A program made the position numbers and the translations under genes. Below are positions 33,580-42,313 of a stretch of 64,000 nucleotides of DNA, in pieces. Under the pieces are notes generated by a model. It worked only from the letters and a program-made list of their open reading frames with translations, made no database searches and was not told the DNA's origin. Positions within the stretch are counted from its first letter, which is position 1. Each line of letters opens with the position of its first letter. The stretch is taken from assembly GCA_903921455.1 (NCBI GenBank), contig CAIXPZ010000047.1, positions 9,406 to 73,405 of the forward strand. The letters are read 5' to 3'. Origin of the DNA: an uncultured Verrucomicrobia subdivision 3 bacterium. GTDB lineage: Bacteria; Verrucomicrobiota; Verrucomicrobiae; Limisphaerales; UBA11358.

Positions 33580-35826
33580 TTAGGCCGAAGTTTCATGAAT
33601 CAATAGCACCAGCCAGTCATAACAATTTAAATTCGTCTCAAAAATGATTTGCAGGCCAGCTTCATCGTAGCTGGGCTTAATGGAAAACCACAACCGCTGC
33701 CAGCGCCCGTCTTTTTGCAGACACTTTATAGACCGAATCGTCCCAACGTTTTTCCAGCGGAGAGTGAAGGTGGTCAGGACATCCGTGCCCAGGTTGCAAA
33801 AGGCATAAAGCCATTGTCCCGGATTGAGTAGATTTTTTTTGAGCAATGAAACGCCATGCTGCGGTATCACGGGCAGCGCCTTGAACTGACCACGGCTCAA
33901 CCACAACAAGACGCCATGCAGCCAGCGGCGGCGGGCGTGACTGCCAAACAATCCACCCTGCAGGTCGGAATTTTGCGCGTAAACGGCAACTCGTCCACCG
34001 CGTGAATTCTCAAACAACGCGGTGCCGATGTGTTTCTCCCCCAGCATGTCGCAAAAATAACTGGCGACCGCTACCTGCGCATCAAGCAATTCCAGCTCAT
34101 CCCAATCCGCCCCGCGATGAGGCACGCGGATTTTTGTGACTCCGGGGAGTTTATCGGCGAGATATTCTTCCGACTGGATGCCTTGGGTGCGATGCTGGTT
34201 CAGCTTCACGCCCAGCAGATTTCCAAAGCCCCGCTCAGAGATGATGCGCGCCGCGCCGCTGGTCAGCAGCACGGCGCCGGAAAGAATTTTCTGCAGCTCT
34301 TCGTCACTGGCGTTCCAAACCGTGGCTGCTTCGAGCAAAACCACTTCGCCGCCGGCGGCGGCCTTGGCCGCGGTCTGGTAGTTAAGCGGTATCCCCATTT
34401 GCACGAGGACCGATTCCAGGTGGCTGCCGGGCGCCATGTCATAATAATCGGCCTTGGCGGATAGTTGCGTTTTGCGCGCCACATCCTTGTCGCTCAAGGC
34501 GACAAGACCTTGCACCGGCCAGCCTTTCAGATTCAAGGCGGCGATCGCCTCCATGCGCGGACGCGCATTGCGAAACAGGGACACCGTCGTCGGCTCCTCA
34601 GCGAGAGGCGAGCCATCGAGGTCGTTGACGGCGGCGGTGATCGTGGGCAGGCCCATCAATTGGCCGAGAATCAGCGAGTGCGTGCTGTGGGCCACGGATT
34701 TGGCCCAGGTGGTGTAGCGTGTGTTTTCCAGTTCAGGAGCGAAGTCGCAATTATTTTCACCGAGCGATTGCTCGACGACCTGAAGTTGCGAAATGATGGA
34801 AGTGAGGCCCGCGCTGGCCGACTTGGGCGGCGACGTGGTGCCGGTGTAAAGCCCGAAGGTCGGACGGATAAGCGGCTTGAACCTGCCCGCGAAATTGCCG
34901 AGAACCTTTTTCCAGTCGCGACCTTCAAGCGAATGAATGCCGGTGCCGGACGTCATCAACGCGACGCGGGTTTCAGGCGATTCCGAATGAACCTGGCCGC
35001 TGATCCATTGCGCAAACTCGGCCATGCCGTCGCCGAGAAAATCCAGCCATTGCTGGCGGAAGGCCGACGGCGGTCCGGGCTGGAGCACGGCAGCAAGAAT
35101 TTCCTCACGCGTGTAATCTTTGCCCGCGAGTTGCGCAAACTGGTTCAAGTGCAGCGGACAATAACAAAACATGCCCGCCGTGCTATGGTTGTGCAGACGG
35201 AAATCGTCATCAATCCAGAGAATGTCCGGCTTGGTTGAAGCCCAGCCGCGCAACATCCTGGACATTTCCTGGCGATAAACCGGATCCTCCGGACACGGCG
35301 AGCCGTGCGAAGTATTGCCGTAATGATCCACCATGAACTGCTTCCACTTGTAGATCGACCGCAAGTCGGTGTTGGAGGTGGTGGCCCCCAGCAATTGCTG
35401 GAAATTCAATTCAAAGCCGAATCCTTCGGCACGAATGCGCGGCGCAACGATCTGGCGCATCCAGTCGATCCATTCATGCTGGCTTTCCGCGTCCACGGGT
35501 AGCGCATAATAACTATGGCGAAACGTGTTGACGAAAAATTGCACGCTATCAATATCCGCCTCGCGGGCGAATTGAATCAGTTCTGCCAATCGCTGTTCGG
35601 CATATTTTTCATCACCCCAAGCCGGTGCCCACGGCAAAAAATAGCGAAAGCTGATGCGGGTTTTCCGGCGCTTGACGGACGGCAGCCGAGTTTTTTCCGC
35701 AGCCACATCCTGGCCCGAGATTTTGCCCGGCAACATCAAAGCTCCTGCGCCCGCACCCAGCAAAGCGAGAAACTCCTTCCGGCTGACTTTTGAACCGTCT
35801 CCCGGTTTTTTTTCTGTTGAGTCCAT
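33580..35826 (-). CDS. Unrecognised secreted protein, GH42-like architecture
   Basis: 748 residues from ATG 35826; a TTG at 35838 overlapping the upstream stop is the alternative. An N-terminal 'SRKEFLALLGAGAGALMLPG' resembles a Tat signal but with Ser-Arg-Lys instead of twin Arg. Residues about 50-400 suggest a TIM barrel ('TRISFRYFLPWAPAWGDEKYAEQRL', 'PDILWIDDDFRLHNH', 'MFCYCPLHLNQFA', 'FAPELENTRYTTWAKS'). Residues about 470-570 ('GGEVVLLEAATVWNASDEEL', 'AVLLTSGAARIISERG') look like the Rossmann-type domain that follows the barrel in GH42/trimerising galactosidases. The C-terminus is beta-rich. I cannot assign a family. The context makes a glycosidase, possibly the missing beta-galactosidase, the best guess. 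Confidence 0.6.
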   Translation of the reverse strand: MDSTEKKPGDGSKVSRKEFLALLGAGAGALMLPGKISGQDVAAEKTRLPSVKRRKTRISFRYFLPWAPAWGDEKYAEQRLAELIQFAREADIDSVQFFVNTFRHSYYALPVDAESQHEWIDWMRQIVAPRIRAEGFGFELNFQQLLGATTSNTDLRSIYKWKQFMVDHYGNTSHGSPCPEDPVYRQEMSRMLRGWASTKPDILWIDDDFRLHNHSTAGMFCYCPLHLNQFAQLAGKDYTREEILAAVLQPGPPSAFRQQWLDFLGDGMAEFAQWISGQVHSESPETRVALMTSGTGIHSLEGRDWKKVLGNFAGRFKPLIRPTFGLYTGTTSPPKSASAGLTSIISQLQVVEQSLGENNCDFAPELENTRYTTWAKSVAHSTHSLILGQLMGLPTITAAVNDLDGSPLAEEPTTVSLFRNARPRMEAIAALNLKGWPVQGLVALSDKDVARKTQLSAKADYYDMAPGSHLESVLVQMGIPLNYQTAAKAAAGGEVVLLEAATVWNASDEELQKILSGAVLLTSGAARIISERGFGNLLGVKLNQHRTQGIQSEEYLADKLPGVTKIRVPHRGADWDELELLDAQVAVASYFCDMLGEKHIGTALFENSRGGRVAVYAQNSDLQGGLFGSHARRRWLHGVLLWLSRGQFKALPVIPQHGVSLLKKNLLNPGQWLYAFCNLGTDVLTTFTLRWKNVGTIRSIKCLQKDGRWQRLWFSIKPSYDEAGLQIIFETNLNCYDWLVLLIHETSA

Positions 35827-35834
35827 AAATCGGT

Positions 35835-37253
35835 TCAATCGCGCCGGTCCGTTTGGTATTGCGGATTGGGCACCGGCATTTGCGCGCCCACTTCCTTGAG
35901 CCAGTCATCGAGACGCGTGTCCAATTCTGTACGTTTATCGGGATTTGATTCCGCAAGATTATGCCGCTCGGACAAATCAGCTTTTAAATTATAAAGCTCC
36001 TCGGTTCCGGTTTCGTAAAAACGAATCAGCTTCCAGTCGCCGACGCGCGCCACGCTGTAAGGTGAAATCTTACCGCCATTCCAATAATGCGGATAATGCC
36101 AGAACAACGCTGGGTGCGGAGTCGCCGCCTCGCCGCGCAGCAGCGGCACAACGCTCTTGCCGTCCACCGCCATGCGGCTGGCGGATTGGTCCGCGCCAGC
36201 GAGTTCGAGCAGGGTTGGAAAGAAATCCATGGTGATGACCGGGGAGTCGCAAACCGTGCCGGCATGCGTCACGCCGGGCGCTTTGACGATGAGCGGCACG
36301 CGCAAACCGCCTTCGTAGGCACTGCCCTTGCCGTTGCGCAGCGGAAAATTCGATGTTGCCGGCGGCTTACCGAAATGCACCACGCCCCCGTTATCCGAGG
36401 TGAAAACGACAAGCGTATGGTCAGCGATATGGAGCTCTTCCAATTTTTTAACAATCCGCCCGACACTTTCGTCCACGCTTTTGATCATCGCGGCATATAC
36501 CCTGTTACTCTGGCCATCAGCACCAGGCCGGTCGGCGGCGGCATCAATCAACTCCTGTTTACCCATGAGCGGTGCGTGGACGGCATAATGACAAAAGTTC
36601 AGGTAAAACGGATGATCCCGGTTCGCCTCAATAAAATTCAAAGCCTCATCCGTAAGCTGATCCGTGAGGTAATCCCCTTTCATTCCGCCGCGCTCGGCCA
36701 AACCCGGAACCCGATGATCATTGTTCGTCGCGCCGTAAGGCCAGAAATACGACGCCGGATGACCGATCTCGCCGCCGGCGATGTTGGTATCGAAGCCCTG
36801 GTGCTGCGGCAGGAATTCGCCGCCGCCGAGATGCCACTTGCCGATGTGCGCGGTCGTGTAGCCTTGTTTTTTCAAAGCTCCCGCCAACGTCGTTTCCCCC
36901 AGCGGCAGATGCTGCTGCCAGTCGGGGATTTTGAAACGGCTGTTCTTGGGCGCACCCTCACCGGCGATCCAGTCGGTGATGTGCAGTCGCGCAGGATATT
37001 TCCCGGTCATCAGCGCCGCGCGCGTCGGCGAACACACCGCGCAAGCCGCGTAAGCCTGCGTGAAGCGCACGCCCGAGGCCGCCAACGCACCCATCTGCGG
37101 CGTCTGATAAAATTTGCTCCCGAAACATGCGCCGTCCGCCCAGCCCATGTCGTCAATCAAAATGAAGACGATGTTCGGCTTTTTCACCGATTCGACAGCG
37201 TCAAGGCTGACAACCGACAAGCCAAGCGTCAATATTTGGAAGATGCGTTTCAT
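35835..37253 (-). CDS. Secreted S1-type sulfatase (CSPTR)
   Basis: A 472-residue sulfatase, the second shortest of the set, with signal peptide about 1-20. Formylglycine motif 'AVCSPTRAALMTGKYPARLHITDWI' with Cys74; metal site 'LIDDMGWAD' and 'FTSDNGGVVHFGK'; catalytic 'HIGKWHLGGGEF'. The 'RLHITDWI' extension after the motif is typical of a widespread arylsulfatase-A-like subfamily in marine and soil polysaccharide degraders. The C-terminus carries 'ELYNLKADLSERHNLAES'. The gene is 8 bp before the unrecognised GH42-like protein, so the two are probably co-translated. Confidence 0.92.
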   Translation of the reverse strand: MKRIFQILTLGLSVVSLDAVESVKKPNIVFILIDDMGWADGACFGSKFYQTPQMGALAASGVRFTQAYAACAVCSPTRAALMTGKYPARLHITDWIAGEGAPKNSRFKIPDWQQHLPLGETTLAGALKKQGYTTAHIGKWHLGGGEFLPQHQGFDTNIAGGEIGHPASYFWPYGATNNDHRVPGLAERGGMKGDYLTDQLTDEALNFIEANRDHPFYLNFCHYAVHAPLMGKQELIDAAADRPGADGQSNRVYAAMIKSVDESVGRIVKKLEELHIADHTLVVFTSDNGGVVHFGKPPATSNFPLRNGKGSAYEGGLRVPLIVKAPGVTHAGTVCDSPVITMDFFPTLLELAGADQSASRMAVDGKSVVPLLRGEAATPHPALFWHYPHYWNGGKISPYSVARVGDWKLIRFYETGTEELYNLKADLSERHNLAESNPDKRTELDTRLDDWLKEVGAQMPVPNPQYQTDRRD

Positions 37254-37269
37254 AAAAATTCAGGCTAGG

Positions 37270-39288
37270 TCATGGCACCAAACCCACCCGATAATAACCG
37301 GTTCGGCCAGTGGTGAGAATCGAAATGGCGAACGGCGAAGTCGCGAGCGAAATAATATCCGTCACCATCTGCCACGAACCAGCCACAGGCAATGCCGGTG
37401 TGTATTCGACGCGATAGTGCCGGCCTTGTATCCCCATGAACTGGAGATTGAAATTGCCGCCCGCGATATTCGCGCCCGGCAAAATCACCGGTGGTGCGGG
37501 AGTGCCAACGGTAATGTTGACCACGGTTGAGGTGGAGTTCATCCACTGGTTATCATAGACGACGGCTGTCAGCGCGTATTGGCCGGCACCGACATTGGGC
37601 CAAGCGCAGTCATAAGGGACGTTAGTGACGGTGCCCAGCAGATTGGTGCCGTTGGAGAAGAACTGCACCATCGCAATCGGGTTACGGTTGGTCAGTATCC
37701 CGGCAGACAGGTTCAGGGCGCCGGGCGGAAGATAACTGGCCCCGTTGATCGGCGCCGTCAATGCCACCGCCGGAGGCACATCATACAGCACGCTCAAGGT
37801 GTTGTGAACGATTGGCCACTGCCAGCTCCAAAGGTTATCGGCGTAACGTCCCACGTCCATCAGATTGTCGGTGGCCGGGGTGCCAATCGCGACGTGATAC
37901 AAGCCGAGATTATGGCCAACTTCATGGGCCAGAGTGGAACCCAGCGAGTCGGGCGTCCGGGACAGCAGATTGACGCGGACCATGGCGCCACGCGGCGGCA
38001 AGGTCTGCGGCCCCAATCCCGTCGAGGTGCCGCCACCGTTGGATTGGCCGTAATAGGCGTCATTCGTGCCATCCCGCAGCCCATAGACATTGGAAAAAAC
38101 CTTCGGCATATTTGGCAGCACACCGTAAGTCATGGGTGACCACACTTCATCGTAGGCGGCGGTGTAGCTGCCCCCATCGCCGTTCAAATCCCAGTTAAAG
38201 GTCAGCACGCCGTCGTTGGTCCAGTTGATGCCGATGTTGATCTTGGCATACACCGAAGAGATGTGGTTGGCGATGCCGGAATAAGCGGTGTAAGCCCAGT
38301 TGGTGGACTCGGTCGGAAAACGGACATAAGCAAAGGCCAGATTCATGGTGCGGCGGGGATGGCTTTGAATCTTCAGATAACCAACCACCGTGGCACCGGA
38401 TTTGGTGAACAGGAAAGTCTCGCCCTCGGCCAGACCGTTTAGCGTGACTATGTTGGTGCCACCGCTGCCTTGCGCCTGGAGGGTGGCTGAATTCGGATCG
38501 GCGAGAACGAAGGTCAACTGCGGCCAGGCAGCCGGACAGGTGAACTTGAGTTGTTCCGAGTGGCCATTCACACCCAGAAATTTGCCTTTCAGATTGTCAT
38601 AGCTGGAAAAATCCTGATTGGTGCTCACGTCGAGGAAATAGGCGTTGGTGGCAATCTCCGTCAGGGTCAAATTTGTGAACATCGGCAGCGCGGAGCTTCC
38701 CGACAGGCTGCACCACAGGTCGTTGGTAACAGCCGAACAGGTGCCATCCGGATAATCACTGGCGGCGGTAAAGAGATTCACGCCGACGATGTTGGTGCCA
38801 TAATAATTGGTGCCGCCTTGGACGAGCGTCAGGGCCAACTCATATTGCGCGTCGAAGTTCACCAGGCAGGAATTGCTGAAGGTCCAGGTCCGGACCGTCT
38901 GGCCATAAACCCCTTGCAGGAAATTCTCGCTGTAAAGCAACGTGCGCAACCCGTTGGTGTCGACTCGCGAAATGACCACATTAAAAGTGGATGAACTGCT
39001 TTGATAACCGGAAAGCTTCAGTGAAAGGCCGCTCAAAGCAACCGTGCGGATACCATTGCTGTCCTGACGGTTGAAAGCGGAGAGAAAAACATCGGTTCTG
39101 GGAATGAAGGTCTGCGTCAACTGGCCACCCGGCGATAAATAAATCCCCGCCACAGACGACACCGCAGGCATGTTGGGCAAGCAAAGGAATCCATACGCCA
39201 CGGTTTTATCCGGCAACGGCTCGGCCCAAGCGGACAACGCAGCAACCACGGTTAACAGAAGACATAAATAGAGTGATTGCCTGTTCAT
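37270..39288 (-). CDS. Secreted metzincin-type zinc metalloprotease
   Basis: A 672-residue exported protein (signal about 1-22, ending SAWAE). The N-terminal half (about 40-310) is beta-rich with no clear family. The catalytic domain (about 310-500) contains 'TLAHEVGHNLGLYHVAIG', the HExxHxxGxxH zinc site with His455, Glu456, His459 and His465, and a Met-turn 'NLMDVG' (Met477), so it is a metzincin near the gametolysin/reprolysin group. Then come a bacterial Ig-like domain (about 505-595) and a C-terminal module ending 'GRTGYYRVGLVP', common in verrucomicrobial secreted proteins. It is the only protease in the locus and would cut the protein part of a glycoprotein substrate. Confidence 0.82.
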   Translation of the reverse strand: MNRQSLYLCLLLTVVAALSAWAEPLPDKTVAYGFLCLPNMPAVSSVAGIYLSPGGQLTQTFIPRTDVFLSAFNRQDSNGIRTVALSGLSLKLSGYQSSSSTFNVVISRVDTNGLRTLLYSENFLQGVYGQTVRTWTFSNSCLVNFDAQYELALTLVQGGTNYYGTNIVGVNLFTAASDYPDGTCSAVTNDLWCSLSGSSALPMFTNLTLTEIATNAYFLDVSTNQDFSSYDNLKGKFLGVNGHSEQLKFTCPAAWPQLTFVLADPNSATLQAQGSGGTNIVTLNGLAEGETFLFTKSGATVVGYLKIQSHPRRTMNLAFAYVRFPTESTNWAYTAYSGIANHISSVYAKINIGINWTNDGVLTFNWDLNGDGGSYTAAYDEVWSPMTYGVLPNMPKVFSNVYGLRDGTNDAYYGQSNGGGTSTGLGPQTLPPRGAMVRVNLLSRTPDSLGSTLAHEVGHNLGLYHVAIGTPATDNLMDVGRYADNLWSWQWPIVHNTLSVLYDVPPAVALTAPINGASYLPPGALNLSAGILTNRNPIAMVQFFSNGTNLLGTVTNVPYDCAWPNVGAGQYALTAVVYDNQWMNSTSTVVNITVGTPAPPVILPGANIAGGNFNLQFMGIQGRHYRVEYTPALPVAGSWQMVTDIISLATSPFAISILTTGRTGYYRVGLVP

Positions 39289-39295
39289 GGCGATC

Positions 39296-39418
39296 TTATA
39301 GGCTGCTCATGTCGTCAATGGGAATGACCATGATGTTGGGCGGGCGTTTGGCCGGTTCCGCCGAGCGCGGGCTGGCGGTAATCAATCCAAACGCCAGCAA
39401 TTGAATAATCTGTTTCAT
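39296..39418 (-). pseudogene. 40-codon remnant of a secreted sulfatase
   Basis: From ATG 39418 the frame reads a signal peptide (MKQIIQLLAFGLITASPRSA) followed by 'RPPNIMVIPIDDM', the start of a sulfatase with its first Asp-Asp metal ligands, and then stops after 'SSL'. The formylglycine motif and all the rest are missing. It sits between a full sulfatase and the protease, spaced like the other genes. Two readings are possible: a deletion left only the 5' end, or a short secreted peptide is still made. It is too short to be an enzyme. Confidence 0.75.
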
Positions 39419-39475
39419 AATTTAACTGATTTGCCAAAGGCCCAGACGCCTGTGAATTCAAACATAAATTCGAGT

Positions 39476-40918
39476 CTATTTCTCGGTTTCACCTACAAGA
39501 TCGCCATGGGGGACAGATGCCCTGGAGGCTGCTTTTTTCGGAGGCCGGGCCGGGGGGATATTTTGCAATTTCCCAGCCTGGAAATCTTTGCTGCCCGGTC
39601 CCCACAACGGCGTGACGGTCTGTGCCAGCCAGTCATTGAACAACTTGGTGAGGCGGACGACATCATCCGGACGCGATTTTGCGAGATCGGTTTTTTCACC
39701 GATATCCGCGGCGAGGTCGAAAAGTTCGTTTTCGCCGTTCTTGGGAACAACCAGCTTCAGATTGCCAGATGAAACCGCCGCACCAAAGGCCGGAAAATTC
39801 CAAAAAAGATTTTCGTGCGTCGCGGTTTTTGTCTTACCGGCAAGCACCGGCAGCATGTCGACACTGTCCAGCAGGTTAGCCGTTGTGGTCTTGGCCTGTG
39901 CCAGACGACAGACGGTGGCGAACACATCCAGCGTGATCACCGGCGTGTCGCACACGCTGCCCGGCGGAATGTGTCCCGGATACACGGCCAGAAACGGCAC
40001 GCGGATTCCGCCTTCGTAGAGCGAGCCTTTGTGATCACGCAACGGGGTGTTGTCATAATATGGATGCATGGCCCCGCCATTATCGGAAAAAAAGACGATG
40101 AACGTATTGGTGGCCAAGCCGGTTTCCTTGAGCGCAGTCAGCACCTTGCCAAGGTTCGCATCCAACGAGGCAATTTGTGCGGCATATGTGCGGCGGTTCT
40201 TCCCTGCCAGCCCGGGCGGCATGGTCTTGACGAGGACTTCCGGCGCCTGCGTGGGCGTGTGCGGCGCGTTGAAGGCGAGATAGAGAAACAGCGGCTTGTC
40301 ACGCTTTTGCCGGAGGATCCGCACGGCTTCATCCCCCCAGGCGTCCGTGAGGTAGCCCGGCACCGCGACGCCGACGCCATTGCGCTCAATTCGCGCTCGG
40401 TAACTGCCGTCACCCACGGCCAGCTCGCCCGGATGGTTGACGAAATAGTCATGGCCACCGGTGACAAAGCCGAAGAAATTTTCAAAGCCGCGATCATGCG
40501 GACTAAAACCTTTCTGCAAGCCAAGGTGCCATTTGCCAATCATCGACGTTTCGTAACCCGCCTTTGCCAAGACTTCGGGCAGGAGTGTTTCGCCCGCCGG
40601 CAAATGAGCGATGGGCAGCCCCGCCTCGACCACGATGTTATTATGATGCCCGAATTTTTCCTGGTAACGACCAGTCAGCAGTCCCGCGCGTGACGGGCTG
40701 CACACCGGCGCGGTGACGTAGCCGCGCGTGCAGCGAACGCCCGCCTGCGCCAGGGCGTCGAGGTTGGGGGTGGGGATGTCCTTGCTGCCTTGAAATCCGG
40801 CGTCCGCATAGCCCTGATCGTCAGAGACGATCAGCAAAATGTTGGGCCGGGGTGCCGCCGCGTGCAATTGCCGGGCCAGAGCTAACGAAACAATCAGGCC
40901 AGTGAAAAAATTTGTCAT
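39476..40918 (-). CDS. Secreted S1-type sulfatase (CSPSR)
   Basis: A 480-residue sulfatase with signal peptide about 1-20 (ending LHAAA). Formylglycine motif 'PVCSPSRAGLLTGRYQEKFGHHNN' with Cys73; metal site 'VSDDQGYADAG' and 'FFSDNGGAMHPYYDN'; catalytic 'MIGKWHLGLQKGFSPHDRGF'. The 'RYQEKFGHHNN' stretch is characteristic of a subfamily frequent in algal and mucin glycan loci. The C-terminal 40 residues are Lys/Pro-rich. It lies 9 bp from the upstream sulfatase stop, so the two are coupled. Confidence 0.92.
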   Translation of the reverse strand: MTNFFTGLIVSLALARQLHAAAPRPNILLIVSDDQGYADAGFQGSKDIPTPNLDALAQAGVRCTRGYVTAPVCSPSRAGLLTGRYQEKFGHHNNIVVEAGLPIAHLPAGETLLPEVLAKAGYETSMIGKWHLGLQKGFSPHDRGFENFFGFVTGGHDYFVNHPGELAVGDGSYRARIERNGVGVAVPGYLTDAWGDEAVRILRQKRDKPLFLYLAFNAPHTPTQAPEVLVKTMPPGLAGKNRRTYAAQIASLDANLGKVLTALKETGLATNTFIVFFSDNGGAMHPYYDNTPLRDHKGSLYEGGIRVPFLAVYPGHIPPGSVCDTPVITLDVFATVCRLAQAKTTTANLLDSVDMLPVLAGKTKTATHENLFWNFPAFGAAVSSGNLKLVVPKNGENELFDLAADIGEKTDLAKSRPDDVVRLTKLFNDWLAQTVTPLWGPGSKDFQAGKLQNIPPARPPKKAASRASVPHGDLVGETEK

Positions 40919-40927
40919 GGATTCGAC

Positions 40928-42313
40928 CTATTCATTAGGGATGGAGGCGGCACTGGACTGGGACGCATGGTCGCCAGCAGCCGCCAGCTCCTGCTTCAAT
41001 TGCGCGATCAATTCAGCAACTCGCACGACCTGTTCAGGCTTGTCCGCCAGGTTGCAAACTTCATAAGGGTCCTCGCTCAGATGGAATAACTGCGTCTGGC
41101 CGGCTTGGGGGTAACGAATCAATTTCCAGTCACGCGTGGCGATGGCGCGCTGGACGTTTTGATAGGCAAACACCAGCGATTCACGACCGCCGCTGCCGCC
41201 GCGCAGCACCGCGCTTAAATTCTGGCCTTCGCTTTTCGGCGGGCCGGGCACGCCGCACACCGCGCCCAGCGTCGGCAGCACGTCGTAGAGGTAACACATC
41301 GCGTCCGTGGTTTTACCGGCGGGCATGCCCGGCCCAACGAAGATCAACGGAACGCGCACGGAGTCGTATTCGTATAGGTTTTGTTTCCCAATCAGCCCAT
41401 GACTACCGCGCGCCACGCCGGAGTCGGCGCTGAACACCACAATCGTATTCGTCGCGAATGGCGACGCCGCGAGCGCATCGAGGATGCGGCCAACCTGCGA
41501 ATCAAGAAACGTGATGTAACGGTAGTAATCCGCAGTCATCTGACGCACGGCTTCCGGCGGACGCGGATGCGGCAGCAGCATTTCGTCGCGGACTTTCATT
41601 TCGCCGTTGTCAAACGGATGCTGCGGCATAAAATTGGGCGGCAGCGGGATTTTTGCCGGGTCGTATTTCACCGGAAAATCAGGCGGAACGATATGCGGGT
41701 CATGGGGCGCATCGAACGCCACATAGCAGAAGAACGGGCCGGCTCGGTGGGCTTGCAGGAACCGAATAGACTCGGCGGCAGCAACGGCGCATAAATGCTC
41801 CTTGGCCAACCGGGGTTTTAAAAGCTTGCCGTTCTTGAGGTCCTGAACCGGCGCACCCAACGGGTTAGTCGCCATACCGCCGATAAAACTGCCGCGCGAA
41901 CTCTGAAAACATTCCGGCAGCGACGCCGCGCCGTTGTGCCATTTGCCGGTGGCAAAAGTCGTGTAGCCCGCCCGCCCGAAAGCCGCCGGCCAAGTTTCGT
42001 CGCGCAGCAGTTTTTCATCAATGTGAAACAGCGACTGGCCGGACAACAGCATCGCGCGCGACGGCACGCAGGTCGCGGCGTTGAATCCGCCCTGCATGTA
42101 GGCCCGCGTGAAGGCCAGGCCTTGATGGCAGAGCCGGTCCAGATTCGGTGTCTGGATGACCGGATTACCGAGCGCGGCGATGGTGTCCGCCCGCTGGTCA
42201 TCGGCAAAGAGGAATAAAATATTTGGCTGCGCAGCCGAATTCCCGGCGGCAAAGCATCCCACCACTCCCCACAGGCTTGCCAGAGCCAGCAGAATTGAGG
42301 CGGGCGATTTCAT
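40928..42313 (-). CDS. Secreted S1-type sulfatase (CVPSR), possible lipoprotein
   Basis: A 461-residue sulfatase. The signal region MKSPASILLALASLWGVVGC ends in a V-V-G-C lipobox (Cys20), so this one may be membrane-anchored, unlike the other sulfatases here. Formylglycine motif 'NAATCVPSRAMLLSGQSLFH' with Cys82; metal site 'FADDQRADTIAALG' and 'FSADSGVARGSHGLIGKQN', in which Asn is replaced by Ser as in choline-sulfatase-like branches; catalytic 'ATGKWHNGAASLPECF'. The C-terminal part reads 'LFHLSEDPYEVCNLADKP'. It starts by a 4-bp overlap with the GH110-like gene. Confidence 0.9.
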   Translation of the reverse strand: MKSPASILLALASLWGVVGCFAAGNSAAQPNILFLFADDQRADTIAALGNPVIQTPNLDRLCHQGLAFTRAYMQGGFNAATCVPSRAMLLSGQSLFHIDEKLLRDETWPAAFGRAGYTTFATGKWHNGAASLPECFQSSRGSFIGGMATNPLGAPVQDLKNGKLLKPRLAKEHLCAVAAAESIRFLQAHRAGPFFCYVAFDAPHDPHIVPPDFPVKYDPAKIPLPPNFMPQHPFDNGEMKVRDEMLLPHPRPPEAVRQMTADYYRYITFLDSQVGRILDALAASPFATNTIVVFSADSGVARGSHGLIGKQNLYEYDSVRVPLIFVGPGMPAGKTTDAMCYLYDVLPTLGAVCGVPGPPKSEGQNLSAVLRGGSGGRESLVFAYQNVQRAIATRDWKLIRYPQAGQTQLFHLSEDPYEVCNLADKPEQVVRVAELIAQLKQELAAAGDHASQSSAASIPNE

